DNA from: Gammaproteobacteria bacterium
GTDB taxonomy: Bacteria; Pseudomonadota; Gammaproteobacteria; Chromatiales; Chromatiaceae
Direction: 5' to 3'
Length of the DNA stretch: 64,000 bases
Assembly: GCA_021773975.1 (NCBI GenBank)
Contig: JAJFJN010000018.1
Coordinates: 1 to 64,000, forward strand
Shown: in pieces, positions 8,848 through 19,422 of the stretch
Layout of the letters: the number at the start of each line of letters is the position of its first letter
Numbering within the stretch: position 1 is the first letter of the stretch
Program-made: the position numbers and the translations under genes
The notes under the pieces: generated by a model
The model's input: the letters and a program-made list of their open reading frames with translations, nothing else
Told to the model about the DNA's origin: nothing
Database searches by the model: none

Positions 8848-10124
8848 TGTGCGTGTGCGGTCACTCTCTCCTTAAGTTCGGGGAATGCCGAAAGGACTAT
8901 CTCCACCAGATGTTTGGTAGGGCGGGTCAATGCATCAGTAGCGGGGATGCCGAGTTCATGCTCATACTGCGTAATGGCTGTGGTGACCTCAGTGTCGGTT
9001 AACTTCTCATGATTGATTGTGAGGCCGATGACCTTGGTATCGGCGAAGGTTTGAATGAGATTGATCTCAGTGGCTGGTGCTGGAATCGCCATCTGTTCGA
9101 AGTCGCAACGATGGGATCGTCCTGGCGCATGTTGCAACACAACACCATCGGGGCAGCTGCCTCGGAGGATAAAGGATGTGGTCGAGAAAGCGGGATGCCC
9201 CAGTGCGCCTTGCCCTTCGATGATGATGACATCAGGCTTCTCAATTTCAAATGCTTCGACAATGGTGGCTTCCAACTCGCCTGCACAGAACTGCGACGGG
9301 ACGGCATCAAGAGCGACGCCGTAACGAGCGCCCTGGATCAAGCCGGTCTGGCCGGTACCGATCATGACGGCTTTGATACCACAATCATTCAGGGCGCGGG
9401 TCAGGATGGTGGCTGTGGTGCGTTTGCCGATAGCACAGTCAGTGCCAAGTACGGCAATACGTGGGCAGGTGACCTCGGCGATGCGGCCACTGAACATCCG
9501 CAGCTCTTTATGAGGGCGTGGTTTTCGTATATCAAGGATCTCCACATTTTTCTCTGCACTCAGTGCAGAGAACTCTGGATCATCGTTCAAAAATTCGTGC
9601 AGACCATTGACGATGTTCATCCCGAGGTCCATGGCCTTAAGCATCAAACTGCGTTCATCTGTCGATAACATGCCACTGGATGGTGCCATGCCGAAGATGA
9701 AGTAGTCGGGTACATAACCGGCCTTTATCAGTGAGTCGGTGAGATTGTTACAGATGGGAATGGCATTTGGCTTATTGTCGAGCACCATGCCTGTGTCAAG
9801 GCCGGCCTTTTCACTATCGATGACTGAGAGGATTTCATATTTCTCTGAGTATCGAACAAGCCCGTTAGCGGTTTTACCGTCGATAGCACCAAAATTGCCT
9901 TCGCAATAGACAACAGCGGTTGTGATTTTTTTCTTGGTATCGAGAGGCTGCAGCTGTACGGGTATCGTCAAATTGTTATTGGCGAGAGGATTGTAGTTGG
10001 TGATGCGCGGGCTTGATGAAGGGGAGGGTGAAGCGGTATTGGTGAGGGTCTGGATGGTGGAAATCGGTGGTGCCTGCTGAGAATAAGGGCGGGCCTGTGG
10101 CGGAGTGGGCTGAACAATAGTCAT
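8844..10124 (-). CDS. DUF1611 protein (DgcN-like P-loop family) with a Pro/Ser-rich N-terminus
   Basis: Residues from about 65 onward match the DUF1611/DgcN family. They include TAVVYCEGNFGAIDGKTANG, a P-loop GTDCAIGKRTT, IGTGQTGLIQGARYG, and EGQGALGHPAFS. Characterised relatives (DgcN) act with DgcA in D-glutamate use through N-acetyl-D-glutamate. Here the partner is a PLP racemase-like enzyme, not DgcA. The first 60 or so residues are unusual: rich in Pro, Ser, Thr, Gln and Asn, and probably disordered. Internal starts that would remove this extension are not obvious. The downstream racemase overlaps by 4 bases. The reaction is inferred only. Confidence 0.75.
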   Translation of the reverse strand: MTIVQPTPPQARPYSQQAPPISTIQTLTNTASPSPSSSPRITNYNPLANNNLTIPVQLQPLDTKKKITTAVVYCEGNFGAIDGKTANGLVRYSEKYEILSVIDSEKAGLDTGMVLDNKPNAIPICNNLTDSLIKAGYVPDYFIFGMAPSSGMLSTDERSLMLKAMDLGMNIVNGLHEFLNDDPEFSALSAEKNVEILDIRKPRPHKELRMFSGRIAEVTCPRIAVLGTDCAIGKRTTATILTRALNDCGIKAVMIGTGQTGLIQGARYGVALDAVPSQFCAGELEATIVEAFEIEKPDVIIIEGQGALGHPAFSTTSFILRGSCPDGVVLQHAPGRSHRCDFEQMAIPAPATEINLIQTFADTKVIGLTINHEKLTDTEVTTAITQYEHELGIPATDALTRPTKHLVEIVLSAFPELKERVTAHAQ

Positions 10125-10647
10125 GATGATTCCTCAAGTTGAGTAATCTCAGGGGAGGCAACAGAATCGTGCCGACCTGATTTTGCCGGATGTCAACGAG
10201 AGGACCCCACTAAGTGGTGGTGTATGCAACAGGTCATCCTAACATAGATTGAAGTGGGTTATTGATATCGATTCGAAGGCGGCTACAGCCATGGCTACCA
10301 GTGATTTGTCGATATATACCGCATGGTATTATCAGTAGGATCAAAATGATTTTGCATTGTCGCTTAAGTTTCTACCGCAACACTAGTTCAAAACGTTTTT
10401 TGCAAGATGTAATGTTTAACTTGCCACCCGTGCCATGCACCTCTTTAAATCAACCGGTTGTAACGCTTTAATGTATATCGAACCCAGAGATGAGGGGGTA
10501 GGTCAGTAATAGCAGGATGAGAGCAACAATAGTATTAAGTTTAGCAGGGGGGTTGATTCCAGGCTCAACCCCCATGTATTTGCGCTGTCTATATGTATGA
10601 AATATTTAGTCTATAAGCCTTAAATCATGAGGCTAAAATTTAGATGG
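10125..10647. other. Intergenic region between DUF1611 gene and mtaD
   Basis: This is a 523-base stretch without a credible gene. The plus-strand frame at 10262-10471 has no ribosome site and no family features. A perfect 9-base-pair hairpin sits at 10548-10573. The part next to 10124 must hold the promoter of the DUF1611-racemase unit, but I cannot place it. The stretch could be remains of a lost gene. Confidence 0.4.
10548..10573 (-). terminator. GC-rich hairpin downstream of mtaD
   Basis: GGGGGTTGA (10548-10556) pairs perfectly with TCAACCCCC (10565-10573) around an 8-base loop. It lies about 75 bases past the mtaD stop on the minus strand. No run of T follows, so it is at best a weak intrinsic terminator. 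A repeat or RNA-stabilising hairpin is the alternative. Confidence 0.4.
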
Positions 10648-11961
10648 TTACTCCTCACGGATTTTGTTTTCCCATCCAGATGCCCGTTCTCCTACCTCAT
10701 CTATGTTTATAGTTGTCAGGTTGCCCTTGCGTACGACCTGTTTGCCTGCAATCCAAACATCACTGACTTTGTCTCTTCCTGTGGCATATACCAATTGAGA
10801 GATAGGATGGTACATGGGTTTGGTTTCAGCATGATTAAAGTTGATTGCGGTGATGTCAGCTGATTTGCCTGGTTCCAAAGATCCGGTTTGATCTGCAATG
10901 CCCAGCGCAATGGCACCATTCAATGTGGCCATGCGAAGTGCAGTGAAGGCAGGAATTGCACTGGCATCCTGTGCCACACCTTTTGCTAACAGTGCGGCGG
11001 TTCGCATCTCGCTGAACATATCAAGGTCATTGTTGCTGGCGGCACTATCGGTGCCAATGGCAACATTAATCCCGGCTTTAACCAGTTTGTTTACGGGGCA
11101 AAAACCACTGGCCAATTTCAGGTTGGATTCAGGGCAATGTATGACATGTGTGCCAGATTCAGCCACTGCACTAATTTCATCATCATTTAGTTGTGTCATA
11201 TGTACGGCAGCCAGGGAGGGGGAAAGTAGCCCCAGCTCTTGCAGTCGTTCAATTGGTCGGGTGCCAAATTGCTGCAGCCCTTGTTTGATTTCATCGTGGG
11301 TTTCGTGAACATGCATGTGGATGGGTATATCCATCTCATCTGCCAGGGTGCGGATGCGTTCTAATGGTTTGTCAGAGACAGAGTAGGGGGCATGGGGGGC
11401 AAAGGCTGTTTTGATGAGATTGTGCCCTCGGTATTGGTCGTGAACCTCTAACCCCCGGCATAGATAATCATCTGCATCAGTGGCCCATGCAGATGGGAAA
11501 TCAATGACGATAAGACCGACAACCGCTCTCATTCCCGCAGCAGCTGCAACTCTGGCGGTAATCTCTGGAAAAAAATACATGTCATTAAAGCAGGTAGTAC
11601 CACCACGCAGCATCTCTGCTAGAGCCAATTGAGTGCCGTCAGCCACAAATTCTTCACTCACCCATTTGCCTTCAGCAGGCCAGATGTGATCATTCAGCCA
11701 GGTCATCAGTGGCATATCATCAGCCAGGCCACGGAGTAGTGACATGGCAGCATGAGTGTGGGCATTGATCAGACCCGGTATCAGGGCGTGATCAGTCAAC
11801 TCTTCTGTGTTATTGGGTGAGTACTTCTGTTCAGCCTTGGCGGTAGGAAGAATCTCAAGGATGCGACCATGTTGTATGGCCAGGCTATGGTGTTCTAATA
11901 CCTGGTTTTCTGGAATGACAGGGATAATCCAGCGGGCGTTAATCAGGGTGTCGATCTTCAC
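10648..11961 (-). CDS. mtaD: 5-methylthioadenosine / S-adenosylhomocysteine deaminase
   Basis: This is an amidohydrolase of the TRZ/ATZ family, 437 residues, that deaminates methylthioadenosine (and often SAH). Metal and active-site motifs are visible in order: NAHTHAAMSLLRG, FAPHAPYSVSD, HMHVHETHDE, AAVHMTQL, and GTDSAASNNDLD. It is divergent from mtnA with only 84 bases between the starts. Pseudomonas aeruginosa has the same pair (PA3170/PA3169), where MTA is first deaminated and then phosphorolysed. The methylthioinosine phosphorylase needed between the two enzymes is not in this window. ubiG, which usually follows mtaD, is also absent here. Confidence 0.9.
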   Translation of the reverse strand: MKIDTLINARWIIPVIPENQVLEHHSLAIQHGRILEILPTAKAEQKYSPNNTEELTDHALIPGLINAHTHAAMSLLRGLADDMPLMTWLNDHIWPAEGKWVSEEFVADGTQLALAEMLRGGTTCFNDMYFFPEITARVAAAAGMRAVVGLIVIDFPSAWATDADDYLCRGLEVHDQYRGHNLIKTAFAPHAPYSVSDKPLERIRTLADEMDIPIHMHVHETHDEIKQGLQQFGTRPIERLQELGLLSPSLAAVHMTQLNDDEISAVAESGTHVIHCPESNLKLASGFCPVNKLVKAGINVAIGTDSAASNNDLDMFSEMRTAALLAKGVAQDASAIPAFTALRMATLNGAIALGIADQTGSLEPGKSADITAINFNHAETKPMYHPISQLVYATGRDKVSDVWIAGKQVVRKGNLTTINIDEVGERASGWENKIREE

Positions 11962-12045
11962 TAGGTTGCAGCTCCAGAGTTATTGGCATGTAGTTCGTTT
12001 GCCGCTGTGGCAGAATAGAGTGAATTTGCCACGAGAGTCCTAAAG

Positions 12046-13107
12046 ATGGAAGTACCAATGCCAAATATCCCCGTTCATGCTGATAATGCAGTCGTCTGGC
12101 ATGATGAGCACCTCTACCTGTTAGATCAACGCATACTGCCACTACAGACAGAGTTTATCAGGCTGACTACTGTGGAAGAGGTCGCCAATGCTATTCGTGA
12201 CATGGTAGTGCGTGGTGCCCCGGCCATTGGTGTGACAGCAGCTTTCGGTGTGGTTGTGGCTGCTCGTAATGCCTGGGAAAACAAGGGGGCAAGATGGAAG
12301 TCTGCTATTGCAGCTGATCTAAGTACATTAGCTGCATCACGTCCTACAGCAGTCAATCTGTTTTGGGCATTGGATCGTATGCAGAAGGTCATTGCAGAGA
12401 TGGGTGCTGAAAACCCAGCGCCAAGGTTGCTGGCCGAAGCCCAGGCAATACATAAAGAGGATGTTGCAGCCAATCGATGTTTGGGCGATTTGGGGGCAGA
12501 GCTTATTACAGAACCAACCTCTGTTATCACCCATTGTAATGCAGGTGCACTTGCGACGGGCGGCTACGGCACAGCCTTGGGTGTCATTCGTAGTGCATTT
12601 GCTGTGGGAAAGATTCAGCGGGTTTATGCGGATGAGACGCGTCCGTGGCTGCAAGGTTCCCGCCTCACCGCGTGGGAGCTGAATCAGGACAATATTCCTG
12701 TCACGCTATTGATAGATGGAGCGGCGGCCAGTTTGATGGCCCGAGGTGGTATAGGTTGGGTCATCGTTGGCTCTGATCGTATTGCGGCCAATGGTGATGT
12801 GGCAAATAAGATTGGAACCTATGGTCTGGCAGTGGCTGCAAAGCATCACGGTGTCAAAGTAATGGTTGCTGCACCTACCTCAACGGTTGATATGTCTGTG
12901 GCTACGGGCGCTGATATTCCAATTGAAGAACGTGATGCTGCTGAGGTGCTTAATTGTGGTGGAAAACAGCTGGGTGCTTCGGGTGTAGATGCCTGGAACC
13001 CTGTGTTTGATGTGACGCCAGCCAGCTTAGTCGATGCTATCGTTACAGAGATGGGGGTTGTTCTTCAGCCAAGCTCAGAAAAGATGGCGAATTTAATGGC
13101 AAGATAA
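12046..13107 (+). CDS. mtnA: S-methyl-5-thioribose-1-phosphate isomerase
   Basis: MtnA converts methylthioribose-1-phosphate to the ribulose form in the methionine salvage pathway. Diagnostic segments are [33 protein letters not shown] (catalytic Cys), [18 protein letters not shown], and [21 protein letters not shown] (catalytic Asp). The 353-residue length is typical. The first ATG (12046) has GAGAG at good spacing. An in-frame ATG at 12058 is an alternative because GGAAG lies just before it. Later pathway genes (mtnB-D) are not in the window, so the completeness of salvage cannot be judged. Confidence 0.95.
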   Translation: MEVPMPNIPVHADNAVVWHDEHLYLLDQRILPLQTEFIRLTTVEEVANAIRDMVVRGAPAIGVTAAFGVVVAARNAWENKGARWKSAIAADLSTLAASRPTAVNLFWALDRMQKVIAEMGAENPAPRLLAEAQAIHKEDVAANRCLGDLGAELITEPTSVITHCNAGALATGGYGTALGVIRSAFAVGKIQRVYADETRPWLQGSRLTAWELNQDNIPVTLLIDGAAASLMARGGIGWVIVGSDRIAANGDVANKIGTYGLAVAAKHHGVKVMVAAPTSTVDMSVATGADIPIEERDAAEVLNCGGKQLGASGVDAWNPVFDVTPASLVDAIVTEMGVVLQPSSEKMANLMAR

Positions 13108-13211
13108 TCTCAGGCGGCCTGAAAGCCGTTTTAAGCCGTTTTAAGTGTGCAGGGCTATGTCGGGGTGTGTTAGAATCCGGCTTCCTTATTTAAGCACCAG
13201 CTGAGTAATTT

Positions 13212-15812
13212 ATGGCCGAATTTGCGAAAGAAGTTATACCGGTCAACCTCGAAGATGAGATGAAACAGTCCTACCTGGATTACGCCATGAGCGTAATTGT
13301 AGGACGAGCACTCCCTGATGTACGAGACGGCTTAAAACCTGTGCATCGCCGCGTACTTTACGCGATGAATGTATTGGGCAATGACTGGAACAAGCCTTAC
13401 AAGAAATCAGCTCGTGTTGTCGGTGACGTTATCGGTAAGTACCACCCTCATGGTGATACTGCGGTCTACGATACCATCGTTCGTATGGCTCAGCCCTTTT
13501 CAATGCGCTATATGCTGGTGGATGGCCAGGGTAACTTTGGTTCGGTCGATGGTGATGCGCCAGCCGCCATGCGTTACACCGAAGTCCGTATGGCCAAGAT
13601 CGCCCACAGCATGTTGGATGATCTGGACAAAGAGACGGTCGACTTCGCTGTCAACTATGATGAATCAGAGCACGAACCTGTTGTACTGCCTGCCCGTGTC
13701 CCTAACCTGCTAGTTAATGGTTCCTCCGGTATTGCAGTGGGTATGGCCACCAATATTCCACCCCATAATCTTACTGAAACTGTGAATGCCACTATTGCAT
13801 TGATTGATGACCCTGAGATCACCATCGAGGGGCTGATGCAACATGTGCCAGGGCCAGATTTTCCGACTGCTGCACTGATCAATGGTGCGAGCGGTATCCA
13901 TGAGGCTTATCACACTGGGCGTGGCCGCATTTATATGCGTGCCCGGACTGGGATTGAAACCAATGAGTCCAATGGCAAGCAGACGATCATCGTCCATGAG
14001 CTGCCTTACCAGGTAAACAAGGCGCGCTTGCTGGAGAAGATTGCTGATCTGGTTAAAGAGAAGCGCATTGAAGGCATCACTGAGCTGCGGGATGAATCTG
14101 ATAAAGATGGCATGCGCATGGTTATTGAGCTGCGCCGTGGTGAAGTCGCTGAAGTTATTCTGAATAACCTCTTTCAACAGACTCAGTTGCAGAGTGTATT
14201 TGGTATCAATATGGTGACCCTGGTTGATGGCCAGCCCCGCCTGCTGAACCTCAAACAGATTCTGGAATATTTCATTCGCCATCGCCGTGAGGTGGTGACA
14301 CGTCGGACAATCTATCTGCTGCGCAAGGCAAGAGGTCGGGCGCATGTATTAGAAGGGCTGGCCGTTGCACTAGCCAATATTGATGAGGTGATTGCCTTAA
14401 TCAAAGCCGCTCCCAATCCCGCTGAGGCCAAATCACAGCTGCTGGCACGTCATTGGAAATCAGGTGCTGTAGAGGCCATGATTGGGCGTGCAGGAGCTGA
14501 TGCTTCGCGCCCTGAAGAGCTAAGTGCTGAATTTGGTTTAACTGACCAGGGTTATCGACTCTCTGAGGTTCAGGCTCAGGCTATTTTAGATCTGCGTCTG
14601 CACCGTCTTACGGGGCTTGAGCAAGATAAAATAATCAGTGAATACAGTGAGATAATAGAAAGAATTAAAGAACTACTTGACATTATCTCCAGTGCTGATT
14701 GTTTGATGAGTGTGATCCGTGAAGAGCTGTGCAGCATTCGTGATCAATTTAGTGATGAGCGCCGCACAGAGATTTTACAGAACAGGCTTGATCTCAGCCT
14801 GGAAGATTTGATCACTGAAGAGGATGTGGTAGTTACCCTCTCGCATGCGGGTTATGCCAAGGCTCAGCCTCTGGATGTTTATCAGGCGCAGCGTCGTGGT
14901 GGGAAAGGCAAGTCAGCCACCAAAACCAAGGAAGAGGATTTTGTCGACCAGCTGTTTGTGGCTAGCACCCACGATACGGTGCTCTGCTTCTCTAGCCGGG
15001 GTAAGGTCTACTGGTTGAAGGTCTATGAGCTTCCCCAGGCAGGCCGAGCTTCACGTGGCAAGCCCATGATCAATCTGCTGCCATTGGAAGAGGGTGAACG
15101 TATCAATGCCGTGCTGCCTGTGCGTGAGTACTGTGACGACAAATATGTCTTCATGGTTTCCAGCTCGGGCACCGTTAAAAAATCCCGTTTGACTGATTTC
15201 TCCCGCCCTCGTGCCAATGGCATTATTGCCGTTGACCTGCGTGAAGATGATCAGCTTGTGGGTGTCGCAGTTACTGATGGCACCAAGGATGTGATGCTCT
15301 TTACTAGTGCGGGAAAGGCCGTTCGATTTGATGAAAGCCATGTGCGCCCGATGGGACGTACAGCCTGTGGTGTGCGTGGTATCCGTCTGGCTGATGATCA
15401 GCGGGTTATTGCCCTGATTATTCCTGATGATGGCATGATACTTACCGTAACTGAGAATGGTTTTGGTAAACGCACTGCTATTGAAGACTACCCGGTCCAC
15501 GGTCGTGGTGGTATGGGTGTTATCTCAATCCAGACCAGCGATCGAAATGGCGCCGTGGTTGGTGCAGTACCTGTCCAGCAGCAAGATGAAATCATGCTTA
15601 TTACCGATGGTGGAACGCTGGTTAGAACGCTCGTTGATGACGTCTCCGTCGTGGGTCGAAATACCCAGGGCGTGAAGATGATCAGTCTGACCAAAAAAGA
15701 GAAGCTGATTGGCATTGCACGTATCGAAGGGCTGGATGGTGAAGAGTCTGAAGCAGGTGAAGAGTCTGAGTTAGATGATGATGCAGGCTCTGAGACAGAA
15801 AGTGATTCTTAA
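13212..15812 (+). CDS. gyrA: DNA gyrase subunit A
   Basis: GyrA is the DNA-cleaving subunit of the type II topoisomerase that introduces negative supercoils. The catalytic tyrosine is Tyr122 ([10 protein letters not shown]). The quinolone-resistance region reads [13 protein letters not shown], with Thr83 and Asp87. Thr83 is the normal residue in Pseudomonas, so this is not itself a resistance signature. The GyrA box QRRGGKG lies at about residue 559, before the beta-pinwheel C-terminal domain. The protein ends in a strongly acidic tail, as in many gammaproteobacteria. It heads the serC-to-ihfB run. Confidence 0.98.
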   Translation: MAEFAKEVIPVNLEDEMKQSYLDYAMSVIVGRALPDVRDGLKPVHRRVLYAMNVLGNDWNKPYKKSARVVGDVIGKYHPHGDTAVYDTIVRMAQPFSMRYMLVDGQGNFGSVDGDAPAAMRYTEVRMAKIAHSMLDDLDKETVDFAVNYDESEHEPVVLPARVPNLLVNGSSGIAVGMATNIPPHNLTETVNATIALIDDPEITIEGLMQHVPGPDFPTAALINGASGIHEAYHTGRGRIYMRARTGIETNESNGKQTIIVHELPYQVNKARLLEKIADLVKEKRIEGITELRDESDKDGMRMVIELRRGEVAEVILNNLFQQTQLQSVFGINMVTLVDGQPRLLNLKQILEYFIRHRREVVTRRTIYLLRKARGRAHVLEGLAVALANIDEVIALIKAAPNPAEAKSQLLARHWKSGAVEAMIGRAGADASRPEELSAEFGLTDQGYRLSEVQAQAILDLRLHRLTGLEQDKIISEYSEIIERIKELLDIISSADCLMSVIREELCSIRDQFSDERRTEILQNRLDLSLEDLITEEDVVVTLSHAGYAKAQPLDVYQAQRRGGKGKSATKTKEEDFVDQLFVASTHDTVLCFSSRGKVYWLKVYELPQAGRASRGKPMINLLPLEEGERINAVLPVREYCDDKYVFMVSSSGTVKKSRLTDFSRPRANGIIAVDLREDDQLVGVAVTDGTKDVMLFTSAGKAVRFDESHVRPMGRTACGVRGIRLADDQRVIALIIPDDGMILTVTENGFGKRTAIEDYPVHGRGGMGVISIQTSDRNGAVVGAVPVQQQDEIMLITDGGTLVRTLVDDVSVVGRNTQGVKMISLTKKEKLIGIARIEGLDGEESEAGEESELDDDAGSETESDS

Positions 15813-15864
15813 ATTTCAAGTATAAACAATATATTAAATAGCTTAATTAAAGCGGAGACTTACT

Positions 15865-16947
15865 ATGGCGCGAACTTTTAATTTCAGTGCTGGTCCAGCT
15901 GTACTACCCGAAGAGGTTCTTCTTCAGGCGCAGGAAGAGATGCTGGATTGGCATGGCTGTGGCATGTCTGTAATGGAGATGAGCCACCGTGGTAAAGAGT
16001 TCATGTCCATTGCAGAACAGGCAGAGGCTGACCTGCGTGAGCTGATGGCTATACCGGATAACTATAAGGTGCTGTTCCTGCAGGGCGGTGCTTCCAGTCA
16101 GTTTGCTATGGTTCCGTTGAACCTACTGCGTGGAAACCCGAATGCGGACTACATCAACACCGGTGCCTGGTCTAAAAAGGCCATTGCTGAGGCAAAGAAG
16201 TTCTGTGAAACCAGCGTTGTGGGTACTGGTGAAGAGTCCCGTTTTACAACCGTACCCAGCCAGGAAGAGTTAGACCTCAACCCAAATGCAGCCTATCTTC
16301 ACTTTACCCCTAACGAGACGATTGGTGGCGTTGAATTTCCATATCTGCCTGAGGCAGGTGATGTGCCACTGATTGCAGATATGTCATCTAATATTCTCTC
16401 CCGTCCAGTTGATGTTTCAAAGTACGGCATTATCTATGCGGGTGCTCAGAAGAACATTGGGCCTGCTGGGCTAACGGTAGCTATTGTGCGTGAGGATTTG
16501 ATTGGTGAGGCGGTTCCAGGTACCCCAGCCATGTTTGATTACAAGGTGCTCTCCGATGCAGACTCCATGTACAACACACCGCCAACCTATGCTTGGTATC
16601 TGGCAGGTCTGGTGTTCCAGATGTTGAAGCGCAAAGGTGGCTTGGTAGCCATGGCTGAGATCAATCAACGTAAGGCAAAGGCGCTTTACGATGCGATTGA
16701 TGGCTCGGGCTTTTATGCCAACCCTGTTGATGTTAACTGCCGGTCGTTGATGAATGTGCCATTTACTCTGGCCAATGCTGATCTTGATGCTACTTTCCTG
16801 GCTGAAGCAAAAGAGGCAGGCCTGGTCACCTTAAAGGGGCATCGCTCTGTCGGTGGAATGCGTGCCAGCATTTATAACGCAATGCCAGAAGAGGGTGTGC
16901 AAGCTTTGATAGACTTTATGGCGGATTTTGAGAAACGCAACGGTTAA
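15865..16947 (+). CDS. serC: Phosphoserine aminotransferase
   Basis: SerC transfers an amino group to 3-phosphohydroxypyruvate in serine synthesis, and to the matching intermediate in PLP synthesis. The PLP lysine is Lys196 in [11 protein letters not shown]. The start [15 protein letters not shown] and the end [21 protein letters not shown] are typical. It is 360 residues. It lies 52 bases after gyrA, and a hairpin at 16963-16983 separates it from the next gene, serA, its pathway neighbour. Confidence 0.97.
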   Translation: MARTFNFSAGPAVLPEEVLLQAQEEMLDWHGCGMSVMEMSHRGKEFMSIAEQAEADLRELMAIPDNYKVLFLQGGASSQFAMVPLNLLRGNPNADYINTGAWSKKAIAEAKKFCETSVVGTGEESRFTTVPSQEELDLNPNAAYLHFTPNETIGGVEFPYLPEAGDVPLIADMSSNILSRPVDVSKYGIIYAGAQKNIGPAGLTVAIVREDLIGEAVPGTPAMFDYKVLSDADSMYNTPPTYAWYLAGLVFQMLKRKGGLVAMAEINQRKAKALYDAIDGSGFYANPVDVNCRSLMNVPFTLANADLDATFLAEAKEAGLVTLKGHRSVGGMRASIYNAMPEEGVQALIDFMADFEKRNG

Positions 16948-16962
16948 AAGAGATGGGTAGAG

Positions 16963-16983
16963 TGGGCACGTGGTTTGTGCCCA
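16963..16983 (+). terminator. Hairpin between serC and serA
   Basis: TGGGCAC (16963-16969) pairs with GTGCCCA (16977-16983) around a 7-base loop. There is no clear T run behind it, so it may be an mRNA-stability or partial attenuation element rather than a true terminator. Confidence 0.4.
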
Positions 16984-17045
16984 TATAATACAAAAAATTA
17001 TAAGCATTCTTCAACAGTTGAAGAGCGATGGGGACAGATAAAATA

Positions 17046-18209
17046 ATGTATAAAATTCTGACGCTGAATAATATCTCAGTAGCTGGTTTGGAGCGGCTGC
17101 CACGGGATAGCTATGAGGTTGCTTCTGAAATTGCCCATCCAGATGCCGTACTGGTACGTTCATTCAAGATGCACGATATGGATGTGCCTGAGACAGTGAG
17201 GGCAATAGGTCGTGCCGGGGCGGGAACAAACAATATCCCAATCCAGGCAATGAGTGAGCGCGGTATAGTGGTTTTTAATGCACCTGGTGCCAACGCCAAT
17301 GCGGTAAAAGAGTTGGTGGTTGCTGGCATGCTCATTGCCGCCAGAAATATCGGTCAAGCCTGGTCATATGCTCAGGGGTTGAGTGGTGATGATGCCACCA
17401 TCCACTCTCAGGTTGAGAAGGGTAAAAAACAGTTTGTAGGTTTTGAGTTGCCAGGTCGCACTCTGGGTGTGATTGGCCTAGGTGCTATTGGTGTGCAGGT
17501 TGCCAATGCAGCGCATGCCTTGGGTATGAATGTTGTTGGATTTGACCCAACCATTACCGTGCAGCGTGCCTGGCAGCTGGAGGCTGAAGTTGAGCAGGCA
17601 GTTAGTGTTGATGATCTGCTTTCTAAGGTGGATTTTGTTACGGTTCACGTTCCACTGATGGAAGAGACCAAGCATCTGATTAATGCGCAGCGTATAAAGC
17701 TGATGCGTAAAAATGCAGTGATACTTAATTTTGCACGGGATGGCATTGTTGATGATGATGCGGTTTGTGCAGCTATGGATGAGGGGCGCCTTTATGCCTA
17801 TGTCTGCGACTTTCCAACCAATCAGCTAAAAGAGCACCCTCGTGTTATTGCCCTGCCACACATTGGCGCTTCAACCGGTGAAGCGGAAGATAATTGTGCC
17901 GTCATGGTGGCTAATCAGGTGCGTGATTATCTGGAAAATGGCAATGTGCGTAATTCAGTTAATTTCCCTGAGATCAACCTGCCTCGTGCTGGAGGGTACC
18001 GCATTGCTATTGTGAACAGCAATGTGCCAAATATGGTGGGTCAGATATCTACTGATCTGGCGCAGGAAGGATTGAATATAACTGACCTGCTAAACAAATC
18101 TCGTGGTGATATTGCTGTTACACTGCTGGATGTGGATCAAGAACCATCACAAGCCACATTGGATCTGATTCAAAACATTGATGGCGTACTTTCAGTACGC
18201 AGTCTGTGA
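17046..18209 (+). CDS. serA: D-3-phosphoglycerate dehydrogenase
   Basis: SerA oxidises 3-phosphoglycerate, the first step of serine synthesis. The NAD-binding motif is GVIGLGAIGVQVANAA, followed by the catalytic Arg/Glu/His region (NFARDGIVDDDAV, LPHIGASTGEAEDNCA). A C-terminal ACT-like domain starts at about residue 315 (YRIAIVNSNVPNMVG). The frame is open from 17028, but MYKILTLNNI is the usual family start, so I chose ATG 17046, giving 387 residues. Its place between serC and pheA adds serine synthesis to the supraoperon; in Pseudomonas this position lacks serA. Confidence 0.94.
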   Translation: MYKILTLNNISVAGLERLPRDSYEVASEIAHPDAVLVRSFKMHDMDVPETVRAIGRAGAGTNNIPIQAMSERGIVVFNAPGANANAVKELVVAGMLIAARNIGQAWSYAQGLSGDDATIHSQVEKGKKQFVGFELPGRTLGVIGLGAIGVQVANAAHALGMNVVGFDPTITVQRAWQLEAEVEQAVSVDDLLSKVDFVTVHVPLMEETKHLINAQRIKLMRKNAVILNFARDGIVDDDAVCAAMDEGRLYAYVCDFPTNQLKEHPRVIALPHIGASTGEAEDNCAVMVANQVRDYLENGNVRNSVNFPEINLPRAGGYRIAIVNSNVPNMVGQISTDLAQEGLNITDLLNKSRGDIAVTLLDVDQEPSQATLDLIQNIDGVLSVRSL

Positions 18210-18235
18210 CGATACACACTACCTAACTGATCCGT

Positions 18236-19321
18236 ATGAGCGACAACGAACAACTCAAAGCTATCAGGAATAAGATTAATTCACTGGATGAACAGATTCA
18301 GGTCTTAATCAGCCAGCGAGCAGAAGCAGCTCAAGAGGTAGCTCGGATTAAATTAGCGGCTGATAGCCAGGCAGAATTTTATCGTCCAGAGCGTGAAGCC
18401 AATGTGCTTCACAAGGTTAAGGAGCGAAACCAAGGGCCACTGGATGATGAGGAGATTGCCCGTTTGTTCCGGGAGATTATGTCTGCCTGCCTAGCACTGG
18501 AAGAACCGATGAAAATCGCCTTTCTCGGTCCAGATGGCACCTTTACCCAAGCAGCGGCCCTGAAACATTTTGGTCACTCGGTTCAAACCCAATCAGTTGG
18601 CTCAATTCCTGAGGTCTTTCGGGATGTAGAGTCGGGTGCATGCCACTATGGTGTTGTTCCAGTAGAAAACTCTACGGAAGGGGTTGTAACCCATACGTTG
18701 GATATGTTTCTTAACTCACCCTTGAAAATTTGCGGTGAAGTCTCTCTGCGCATTAATCATCATCTCTTAGCTGTTACTGAAGAGATGGCAGAGATAGAAA
18801 CTGTCTATTCACATCAACAGTCGTTAGCTCAGTGCCGAGGGTGGCTGGATCATAATTTACCACTCACTAAGCGAGTAAGTGTTGGTAGCAATGCAGAAGC
18901 CGCTAAAATGGCTGCGGCCGATCCTCATTCAGCAGCTATTGCCAGTGAAACGGCTGCTGAGATCTATGGACTCAAGATATTATCTCAAGGCATTGAAGAT
19001 GAGCCAGGTAATACCACACGCTTTCTGGTTATTGGTAAGCAGGAAGTGGCTCCCTGTGGCGCAGATAAAACTTCACTGTTATTAGCTACACGCAATGTTG
19101 CTGGCGGCCTGCATCGCTTGCTTGCGCCATTGGCTGAACACAGTGTGAGCATGACACGGATTGAGTCACGGCCTTCACGTCGAGGTAGATGGGAGTATGT
19201 TTTTTTTGTAGACATCGATGGCCATAAAGATGACGACAATGTGTCACAAGTACTTGAAAGTCTAAAGAGTGAGGCTCAAGTCTGTAAAATTCTTGGCTCC
19301 TACCCAAAAGCAGTCCTTTAA
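18236..19321 (+). CDS. pheA: Bifunctional chorismate mutase / prephenate dehydratase
   Basis: This fusion makes phenylpyruvate from chorismate. The N-terminal AroQ-type mutase covers about residues 1-90 (IRNKINSLDEQIQVLI, then FYRPEREANVL). The dehydratase starts at KIAFLGPDGTFTQAAA and includes VPVENSTEGVVTHTLD. A C-terminal ACT domain with ESRPSRRGRWEYVFFVD binds phenylalanine and gives feedback control in known relatives. It is 361 residues, of the Pseudomonas PheA type. It lies 26 bases after serA. Confidence 0.97.
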   Translation: MSDNEQLKAIRNKINSLDEQIQVLISQRAEAAQEVARIKLAADSQAEFYRPEREANVLHKVKERNQGPLDDEEIARLFREIMSACLALEEPMKIAFLGPDGTFTQAAALKHFGHSVQTQSVGSIPEVFRDVESGACHYGVVPVENSTEGVVTHTLDMFLNSPLKICGEVSLRINHHLLAVTEEMAEIETVYSHQQSLAQCRGWLDHNLPLTKRVSVGSNAEAAKMAAADPHSAAIASETAAEIYGLKILSQGIEDEPGNTTRFLVIGKQEVAPCGADKTSLLLATRNVAGGLHRLLAPLAEHSVSMTRIESRPSRRGRWEYVFFVDIDGHKDDDNVSQVLESLKSEAQVCKILGSYPKAVL

Positions 19322-19422
19322 CGCTTTGGCAGATTACAAATTAAAGGTAATAAGGTGATTTAAAAATACTCTCTTAATAACCTAAGTCCCCCTTTTTCTG
19401 CTTTATTGACCTGTATATATCC

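Noticed and set aside
9009-9668. 219-codon plus-strand frame
   Set aside because: It lies wholly antisense to the DUF1611 gene, whose protein has clear family motifs; the antisense product resembles nothing.
10262-10471. 69-codon plus-strand frame in the gap before mtaD
   Set aside because: It has no ribosome site and unlikely composition.
13321-13500. Thr83 in GyrA as a quinolone resistance change
   Set aside because: Thr83 is the ordinary residue in Pseudomonas and many relatives.
13710-14345. 211-codon minus-strand frame
   Set aside because: It is a shadow of gyrA.
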